Part shown: one piece after another, positions 56,296 through 64,000 of the stretch | How positions within the stretch are numbered: position 1 is the stretch's first letter | Layout of the letters: every line of letters starts with the position of its first letter | Source of the DNA: Rhizophagus irregularis | Taxonomy: Eukaryota > Glomeromycota > Glomeromycetes > Glomerales > Glomeraceae | Reading direction: 5' to 3' | DNA length: 64,000 bases | NCBI RefSeq assembly: GCF_026210795.1 | Contig: NC_089459.1 | Span: 1,116,001-1,180,000 of the forward strand | The notes under the pieces: generated by a model | The model's database searches: none | Seen by the model: only the letters and a program-made list of their open reading frames with translations | Told to the model about the DNA's origin: nothing | Translations under genes and position numbers: made by a program

Positions 56296-57184
56296 GGGGC
56301 GTGCCAGAAATTACATGATTTAGTAGGTGGGTAGGGGGTCAGGTCTTGCAATCGGATGTCACAATATACCTTTTATAGTAATAATATATCTTTTATAGTA
56401 AATAATATATAATTTGTTTATTAAGAAGCTTTTTTTGCAATTATCTCACCATCTAAAAGTCCAATTTTAATGAATTTTTTTTTGTTTTATAAAGTATAAA
56501 GAGAGCTACAAAATAAAAAAAAGTTTATGCAAATTGAATTATTGAATAGTAAAATAATTGTATTATAATATATATGTAATACTGTATATAAAAATTTATT
56601 TATTAAGAAGTTTTTTTGCAATTAACTTATTATATAGGCATATAGCAGTTCAATTTTAATGAATTTTTTTTTGTTTTGTAAAGTATAACAGATAAAGAGG
56701 TCTACAAAACAAAAAAAAAAGTTTTATGCAAATTGGATTATTGGATAGTGAAATAATTGTATTATAATATATATAAAATATATGGTAATTTATTTATTAA
56801 TAAACTTTTTTGCAATTATTTCACCAATTTCAATGAATTTTTTTTTATTTTATAAAGCATAAATGGGATTACAAAACAAAAAAAACGTTTATGCAAATTG
56901 GATTATTTTTTTTTTTTTTTTAATGATTTATATATGCTTTATTGATATGTAGTTTATATACCATACAAACAAATTATCATAAGCTATATCAACCCAGTAG
57001 GATGTAATCGTCAAAATAATTGGATTATTTGATAGCAAACTAATTGTATTATAATATATATATTAATATAATATATTATATATTATATTATATGTATTTT
57101 TTTAGCCAATCAGAATTCAATCACATAGTGGGTAAATGGTCAGGTCTCTAATTGAGCATAATTACGTAATTTCTGGCATGCTCC
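56296..57184. mobile_element. PIF/Harbinger-type MITE (TAA-flanked), copy 2
   Basis: The ends are GGGGCGTGCCAGAAATTAC and the complementary GGAGCATGCCAGAAATTACG, with TAA at 56293-56295 and 57185-57187. It interrupts the MULE coding between ATAELIGIL and the KYW segment. Three drifted palindromic units (start TTTTTGCAATTA near 56425, 56610, 56805) match the design of the 40831 copy. The third unit contains a nested retroposon. Confidence 0.8.
56908..57017 (-). mobile_element. Truncated retroposon 3' end, nested
   Basis: A poly(T) run on the plus strand (tail of a minus-strand copy) is followed by about 90 bp of unique sequence with AATAAAGCATATATAAATCA just before the tail on the minus strand. 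The 12-bp duplication AATTGGATTATT flanks it (56896-56907, 57018-57029). Long duplication plus tail means target-primed reverse transcription. It is 5'-truncated; the source LINE is not in this window. Confidence 0.8.
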
Positions 57185-57829
57185 TAAGAATTCCAATTAA
57201 TTCAGCTGTAGCATTTTTTGACACTGCAATTTGTATACCAGTTTTTGCCACTGACATTGCAGTACTAAATTGGATCTTTTTATTAACAGTTTCTCTAACA
57301 GTTTCTATATAAACATTAGAAATTCTAAGTCACTCAATATGGTGCAATGGCAATAAGTCACTTTGAATTCCTTGAGAGATTATAATTTTGACAATTGTTT
57401 CAGCAGATGGTGCTACTTCAAACCAATGTGAATGAATAAATTCCAGATAAAAAATCGCTTTGGTAAATTAAAGAAAAATGCGATACTGATATCTACATGC
57501 CATTCCTTGATTAATAATCAACATACACGTACAAAGTGATGTATAATCTGTAAAAACTACAACATAATGAGGTTTAATTAAATGTTAAAGTTATTGAAAC
57601 ATAAATAACTTCACAAATTTCTTAAATATTATCTTCAGGTATATCCAATAAAAGTTCATATAGCTGAATTTGAGGCATATCATAAATATGCTCAATTATG
57701 CCAGTGGATGAAAAATTAGATTCATTAACCTAGATATAGAGTATAATAAATAATGAGTATACAATGCAATGAAAATCTAAAATTTTTTCCTAATAAACTA
57801 ACCCAACCTATCCTAATCTAATCTTAAGC

Positions 57830-57975
57830 TAATGCAAATTGAGTTTTTTTTTCCTAACAAACTAACCTATCATAACCTAACCCTAATCCTAATCCTAACC
57901 CTAAGCTAATGTAAATTAAGTTTTTTTCTTAACAAACTAACCCACCTAATCCTAATTCTAACCCTAAGCTAATGT
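57830..57975 (-). repeat. Telomere-like repeats in an intron
   Basis: The plus strand reads CCTAATCCTAATCCTAACCC and similar, within about three 85-bp repeats that share CTAAGCTAATGTAAATT and TTTTTTTCnTAACAAACTAAC. The minus strand contains TTAGGGTTAGGATTAGG, degenerate TTAGGG units, within the intron between the catalytic and SWIM parts of the MULE gene. Confidence 0.65.
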
Positions 57976-59735
57976 AAATTTAATAAAATAAAAGACAACA
58001 AAAATTCACTTACAATACCAATTCTAAATGAACTTACTTAGTTTTTTATGATTAAAGTACCCTGATATAATATAGCTTATTTTATTTGGACTTGTTGAAG
58101 TGATAATGGAATTGGGGATAAATAATCTTTTAATACAGAATCAATATCTTTAAAGATTGTAAAATAAGTTAATGGAAGGCCAGATGATGGATTTGATCCA
58201 TAATAATCCTTGATTCTGGTATATTGTGATTCATTTTCTAATTTTTGTTCAATTACTTTGCCTAATTTTTTCAATAAAGTATTCCGATCCAAATGCTTTT
58301 TAAAGACGTCATTAATAGACTCAACCTGTTGAGTTGATTCTACACCTGCTGTAAACACTTTTACAATAGAATACCTGGTTCAGGATTCATGACTAGAATA
58401 TAATTTTTCAAGATAAGAGTGACATTGTTTATATTTTACAAGCATGTTATTATATCTAAATTTAAACTGATCTTAAGTAATATAGCTATTTCTCATATGG
58501 TAAAAGTTTTCAACAAAGGTTTTGGCTATATCACCATGTAATTTAGATCTAGCCTTCTTTTTAATATTTTTAGAGATATGATAAATACATAACAGATGGC
58601 GTGTTTGTAAATATATTATATGAATAGCAGCAATCATTGCTAGGTCTTCATCTGTAAATAATACCAGGGGTATTAGATTATTTGTTGCTTTTAATGTACA
58701 ACACAATATCCATTCATAATCAGCTTGTATTTTATATTTTATTAAAGCTTAAGCAAGAATTCTTAATTTAAAGTTATTATCAATGCCAACAAATAAACTG
58801 AGTGCCATATCATAACAATTTGTCTTAGCTATATTATCATGAATTATAACATCATGAAATTTAAACCAGAGTTCATTGTGTTGTTGGCGAAGAGTCCTGT
58901 AAGTTCATTTGATGGCCTTTCTAAACGTGGATAAACTATATAATCAGGATCTTTATCATGATGTTTTAAAAGATCCATAAGTAATGTAGCCGTATCTGAC
59001 TTATCATGAATTTGTGTACCAAGAAACTTGTTAATTGCATTATACAAATTTTTCTTTTTAATATAATATTAAGAAAATTCTTTAATGAGAAAGTTATATT
59101 GTTGTCCAGCTTCCAGATGACCATCAATAGTATAATGTTTAATCTTATCTAAAACTGACTGTGAAAGATGAAGATTTTTTGGAGCCAAGTTTATAGTTTC
59201 AGTATTACATATATGGTTATAATCATTAACAAGCTTCATAAGATAAATAATATCCAGTTACCCACTTGTTTTCCAAAGTAAAAACTGACTTGTCATGGAC
59301 AGTTAGTCTTAATTGAAACACTATCATGATATGTATTAATGTCCTCTACTTTTTTTGGCTTGTTAATACCTGACTTCTAGCAATTATAATCATAGCGACG
59401 AATAATAGATTTATCATTAGCATCAAGATCTTTTCAGCATTTTCTTGCAATAAATCCATGCTGTTTTGCATAAGAATTGAATACATATTAAACTATATCC
59501 CAATCTTTAAATGAATCTCCAACTCTCATTTCAACTGCATCATTTTTATCATCTATAATGTAATTCCAAATTTATCTGTTTGAGTAAAATTAACATCTAA
59601 GTCATCAGTAATTTGAGTACTAAATAGAGAATTAGTTTGTTGTACTAAAGGCTTTTGAAAGTTTATGTAAAACCCTTCCATTAGATTCTGTAAAAGTAGT
59701 TCATTAGTTTCTAAATTTAACACAGGTTGAAATGC

Positions 59736-60871
59736 TAAAAATTGGCAAAAAAAATGGCGCGAAAAGCAGTGGCTATTCTTGGCTATTCTTGGCTATTCTT
59801 GGCTGTTTTTGGCTATTTGCGAATTAACCTATACTATTTGTAAATAGTTTATATAAATTTGCGAATAATTTATGCAATTCTATCCATTTTTTTTGCCTAT
59901 TTTTGGTCATTTGACATGTGTAATATAGTGAACATAACAAAATATTTCAAAATTATTAAAAAAAAAATCATACCTTAGTATATAATAAATAAAGACAGGA
60001 ATTGTAAATGATATTAAAAGGAAAAGGATGAGTAAATAGGGAAAAGGAATGCTTATATGATAAATGAAGGAAAGAAAAAAGTTTACGGAAAAAGAAAAAA
60101 AAGAAAAGCTTATGGGAAAAAAATGATGAAATCAGATAATCAATAAATGTTTAACTTATATAGTTACACAAATCACACAAAGCTACAAGCTACTGGTATA
60201 AATTACCACTGGTAGTACATAGTAATTTCCATAATTAAATAATTTAAATATAACTAAATAAACTAAATATAACCAAATAATTTAAATATAATTAAATAAT
60301 CCAAAGTTAATAACCTAAATATAATTAAATAATCTAATTAAATAACTTAAGTATGATCATTTTTTATACCTTCTTATTTTTCTACTATATTCATTGTCTT
60401 TAAAATCACTTTTCTTTATTTTTTTCTATTTATTTTTATAATCATGTAATTAATTAAATAATCAAAATATAACTATAATCAAATAATTTAAATATACCTA
60501 TTTTTGTATATTAATAAATATTTTTTAATATAATTTACACTTTTTAATTGATTAGTTGTTAAGTTTTATGTTAAAGGTGCAGACTGTTTACATCTGTTTG
60601 GATTACCAGTTTTATATTGAAGTTTCTACCTTTCTGCATCTTTTTGATTATTTATTAAAATGTCAAAGATGTTTCTTTCTTTATATATTTTGTTATTCAT
60701 TTAAATGCCAGATTGTAGTAAAAAACTAAATAATCAGCATTACAAATTGTAATGCATATATGATTTGTATCTAAATTTGGCTGACACTATAACATAACTA
60801 TAAATTCAGATTAATTTTTAGAGCATGTGATTTTGAAGATCCAAGCTAGTATTATAGTAGTAACTTGGTAG
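59736..60871. other. Non-coding; GGCTATTCTT tandem
   Basis: A 10-bp GGCTATTCTT repeat (four units, 59772-59812) lies just upstream of the MULE gene, with TTTGCGAATnAnTTnA pairs to 59880. Beyond it are A-rich and CTAAATATAACTAAATAA-type repeats (60235-60350). No gene. Confidence 0.5.
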
Positions 60872-61048
60872 TATACATGCCACCCAAATTATTTTGGGCT
60901 GCCGTAATTATAAGTAAAATCCCAAATTCAATTATGACATCCCAAATTATTTTGGCACTTTACATAGTAAATTATATATAAATTGAATGAATTACGACAT
61001 CCCAAATTATAATTATGGCATCCCAAAATAATTTGGGCAGCATGTATA
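60872..61048. mobile_element. MITE with CCCAAATTATTTTGGG motif
   Basis: Left TATACATGCCACCCAAATTA and the right complement TATACATGCTGCCCAAATTA. Inner copies of CATCCCAAATTA lie at 60939-60955 and 60998-61012. About 177 bp, no coding. The target duplication is hidden by the palindromic TATACATG tip. Confidence 0.7.
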
Positions 61049-62400
61049 TTTGGTAGTACTTGGAATTCCTTTGAAATTGTTATAGAATTGGCAGAGAACT
61101 GGAATATTTCTATTAATCTGCTAATTTCAGTACCAACTTGGATGTTACTTTCTCATAACTTTTGAATAATTTTTGAATAACTTTTGAGAATTTGGTTTAG
61201 TGATCAGTTAATTAGTGAATCAGAAATACGATAAGTATTATTATGGTCAGTCTTTTTGATTGATAGAAAATATACTCTTTTGCAATCTAACTATTGCTTA
61301 TTAGTTATTAGATATAAGTATGCTGATTTTGTATTCTAATATTTAAAATATTATTGTATTTTTAATATGTTTTTAGATATATTAGAATGCAAAATAGAAT
61401 GTAAAATAAGACAGATTTTTATATGCATCATTTGCAATTTTATTTTAATAAAAAATTAAAAAATTTACTCAATCACTTTTTAGGGCAAAATTTATTATAT
61501 GAGAAAGTGTTCTTTTTTTATTTTGACGTATTTTTGTATTATTTATTTTAGTTGTTTTAGGACCTAGATAATCTAGTAAAAATAAAATTTTATAAAAAAA
61601 AATTTTTTTTTCTTTATGTGTAAATAAAAAAATAAAAAAAAAGTATAGAAATTTAATTTTTTTAGGTTACCTAAATCACTTTAGTTATCTAGAATAGACC
61701 ATTCAATAAAACATTTAAATGATCTAGTAAAATTAATTTGCTATTTTACTTTTACCTAAAAATTTCTAAGTTACTTAAGACAGATTTTTTTTAAGGTAAA
61801 TTTTTTTAAGACATTCAACTTCTTTCTATAATAGTATATTTTTAAATGATATTTATCTAAATGTAAATTATACATTTCATACATTAATGTGATAAATTTT
61901 CCATATTACTTGCAAAGGCTTTACTAATGTTTTTTTTAATAGATTTTACATCCTTTTTGCTATTACAAACCCTTTTATACATATTCCTTTTGTTGGAAAG
62001 ATATTGGAAAATAAATTTGTTTTTTATTAAGTATTTTTTAAATTTTATAATTATTTTTTTTATTTAACTAAAACTTTTTTTTAGGATAATATACTTTAAG
62101 TATAGCTAGAATTATTTTTTGAAAAAAATAACCTAATCTAAGTTTTCAAACTTTTTAATATGTCTCCTGTCATTTTTTACTCAGAGACTGAAAAGATAAT
62201 ATGATAAACTAGATGATCAGATATGAAGGTGAAAATTATTTAATAGGTATTTAAAACTGTAATAAATATGTTATAAAAAATAATAAAAAGTTAACTTCAA
62301 CTTTTAACAATGAAATAGCAAACTATCGAATGTAAAAAAAGTTAAAGAATACATTAATCAAAATTTTCATTATCATTAATGGCTAGAAAGCAGTTATTAT
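61049..62400. other. Non-coding
   Basis: AT-rich with no supportable frame. Isolated GTTACCTAAATCAC-like words repeat near 61665-61770. Confidence 0.45.
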
Positions 62401-62407
62401 GATTACT

Positions 62408-62710
62408 GGCATCAAAGTATTTTTTGTCTAAAATAAAAAACATACTTCCCATTGGAAAAGATAAGGAGAAAGGTATTGTAAACATGAGTTTATTCTGAAA
62501 GGAATTTATAAAGACATACCTTATTTGTGATTATCATGCAGAAAAAAAGCTATATCTCTGTATTATCACATCCAATAAAGACCAAAAGTTTATTGCTCTC
62601 AATATCATCTTAAACTACAATTCAAAGGTTGATCCTGAATGTAAAATAGAGATAGCTTTAGACGATACAGGTATAAAGTTATGAGAAAATATAGGGTACT
62701 ACTTTTCAGG
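62408..62710 (+). pseudogene. Coding remnant, unrecognised
   Basis: One plus-strand frame stays open except for two TGA codons (near 62497 and 62682). It reads LASKYFLSKIKNILPIGKDK, then [20 protein letters not shown] and [20 protein letters not shown] with [12 protein letters not shown]. It ends at CAG-GTAGGT, a good donor site (62708-62715). No start codon or family recognised. Confidence 0.35.
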
Positions 62711-63044
62711 TAGGTTTATAAGCAATTATAAATATAATTACAGTGCACCTTATTATACAAGATTCTCATCACTGCCAACATACATTTTATGTCTATATTG
62801 ATAACTTTCACTGTCCTCATATACTATATAAATTATTCTTTAAAATTTTAAAAAATTTCGGTTAAGTTATTTTTAAAATTAATATAATAAAATCCAATAT
62901 TTTAATAAATAAACCAAAAGAAATATTAATTTTAAAAATAAAAGTATGTAGTTTAAAATTTTTGAAAATACTTTTAAAATAAGCTTTTTTTTTGAAAATT
63001 TATATAATTGATAACTTATATATTATAGATTATATAAGGTAGTG

Positions 63045-63240
63045 TTGTCATGGAACACGGACACGGACATTGGACAGTCCCGGACCGGATAGTTCATGTC
63101 CGGGACATTTTGTCAGCCGTTTTTCTTGTTAATTCCAGCCAAAATATTTGTCAACAGCTTGTCTGTGTCCGCAGAGTCCGCGGACTATGGACGCGGACAT
63201 AGATTTTTTGGACATCCGTATCCACAAAAAATCGCCGGTA
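63045..63240. repeat. GGACA/CCGGAC-rich island
   Basis: An unusually GC-rich patch. CACGGACACGGACATTGGAC and the later GACGCGGACATAG, with TGTCCG inverted between them, give several possible stem pairings around 63060-63215. It begins TAGTGTTGTCATGG, reminiscent of hAT-type tips, but no second end is found. Confidence 0.4.
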
Positions 63241-64000
63241 TCTAAAAAAATCCATAAAAATTTTCAACTAAAAATGAAATAACAAATTTATTGTATAAGT
63301 AAAGGTTAATCAATGGGGTGTATTGTTATATTTTTAAATAATGCTATCCTTTAAGCATTGACCATTGAATCATAGACTTACAAAAAGGGAGTCATTATTT
63401 TCATAAAAATAGTAACACAAGCTTTGGTATACAGGCACAATTACTGTTTTTTAACGAAGAAAGTTTACCAAGGTTACGTACAAGCTCAATATTTCAACAG
63501 GTATTCTTGTTAGTGGTTAGTTGACTACCTCCATCTAACCTTTGACATAATTCATCACTACAATTATTCGATGATATACTACAGATGACTTTGGATTTTT
63601 CAATCTTTATTATATAAACAAATCATAATTTACTTTGATAATTTCTTTGAGACATAGCTCTTTTAATATTATTATGTTGATATAAAATTCGGTAAAATGA
63701 TAGTAGCTTTAACTTATAGTTATTTATTACACGCTGAAAAAATTGCCTTTATTTCTTTTTGTAAATTGGTTATATTAAAACATCCGGAATTCCGGATGTC
63801 AATGAGGGATTATTTTTCAAAAATTTTTTTTTTATATATCCCAACCTCATTTGGATAATATTATAAATTAACACCCTTAATTATACATTGATCATCGACA
63901 TACACAGCATGTATTTTGATTTTGAAGTGCCTTAGCTGATAGGAATATATTCTTGAAGTTCTTCAATTGTATTTTGGTTGACTAGATTTTCTCATTGTTT
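63241..64000. other. Mostly non-coding; perfect palindrome and faint minus-strand coding
   Basis: ACATCCGGAATTCCGGATGT (63780-63799) is a perfect 20-bp palindrome. On the minus strand short coding-like runs occur: SSNNCSDELCQRLDGGSQLT near 63515-63575, and ENLVNQNTIEELQEYIPIS at 63935-63991, running toward the window edge. They may be exons of a gene continuing outside. Confidence 0.3.

Larger units (their letters stand above)
55336..59735 (-). pseudogene. FAR1-type Mutator-like (MULE) transposase
   Basis: Minus-strand order: N-terminal LLLQNLMEGFYINFQKPLVQ (59690); the FAR1 DNA-binding domain (YVFNSYAKQHGFIARKC, RRYDYNC.KSGINK, 59500-59200); a linker (APKNLHLSQSVLDKIKHYTI). The MULE catalytic region follows: HDVIIHDNIAKTNCYDMALS, PLVLFTDEDLAMIAAIHIIY and LLCIYHISKNIKKKARSKLH. 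Next are AGVESTQQVESINDVFKKHL and a SWIM-like knuckle (CTCMLIINQGMACRYQY, with Tyr where His is expected, 57540-57490). The C-terminal basic motif is RTKGRPPKRYKSSVETSTSK with CSYCLGRRG (56170-56060), then a final exon to about 55336. Stops at Arg, Trp and Gln positions, several introns, and insertions at 56296-57184. FAR1/MULE proteins mobilise Mutator-type elements; this copy is dead. Confidence 0.82.

Noticed and set aside
63780-63799. Perfect palindrome as a transcription-factor operator
   Set aside because: No nearby gene start is supported; a 20-bp palindrome alone does not show function.

Overview
This window looks like a gene-poor, transposon-dense stretch of a very AT-rich eukaryotic genome. 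Spliceosomal introns (GTAAGT at the 5' side, CTAAC/CTAAT branch-like sites, pyrimidine tract, AG) run through nearly every reading frame that can be followed. The families I recognise (tnp2/Plavaka-like transposases with C2H2 fingers, FAR1-type Mutator elements, a Ty3 element with a Nudix domain, large uncharacterised multi-exon proteins) fit an arbuscular mycorrhizal fungus (Glomeromycotina, Rhizophagus-like). That assignment is inference from composition and remembered families, not a database result. I see no rRNA, tRNA, CRISPR array or bacterial-type operon.

Layout. 1-2.8 kb: small pogo-type inverted-repeat elements and a worn minus-strand coding remnant cut by a foldback element. 2.8-18.3 kb: an outer tnp2-like DNA transposon with a divergent gene pair (minus 3.3-4.9 kb, plus 5.46 kb onward). 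Its transposase is split by a 9.3-kb element (7313-16610, 2-bp AT duplication). That element carries a trihelix/SANT-like gene and has itself received a second Plavaka-like element (about 8.46-14.59 kb), again with a divergent gene pair. 18.4-22.8 kb: retroposon 3' end, small palindromic elements and a short exon-like array. 22.9-27.1 kb: a minus-strand probable DDE transposase gene interrupted in a coding exon by an element with a 9-bp duplication (25064-26924), which contains a Helentron-like insertion. 28.9-29.5 kb: C2H2 gene. 29.8-44.9 kb: a decayed Ty3 element with gag, Nudix, protease, RT-RNase H, integrase, an antisense coiled-coil gene and a 3' LTR. It is broken by two insertions that each carry a long array of exon-like repeats; the first also holds a Tc1 transposon. 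46.7-54.0 kb: a plus-strand gene whose 3' exon is tandemly repeated and which is split by a second 9-bp-duplication element (48204-52592) with its own multi-exon gene. 54.6-59.7 kb: a FAR1/MULE transposase gene plus an unrecognised gene, carrying a TAA-flanked element and a nested retroposon. 59.7-64 kb: mostly non-coding, with one small MITE and coding remnants.

Most striking are two arrays (33.68-35.39 kb, minus; 38.59-41.81 kb, plus) made of about 15 and 20 tandem units. Each unit has the layout 3' splice site - 35 to 56 nt exon-like segment - 5' splice site - branch site. In many units of the plus array the 5' splice site and the branch sequence sit at the tips of hairpins whose stems differ between units with mostly compensating changes. 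Shorter versions occur at 22.36-22.80 kb and inside the Helentron-like element. Almost every transposon gene here is broken, and stop codons sit mainly where CAA, CGA or TGG codons are expected, a C-to-T decay pattern.
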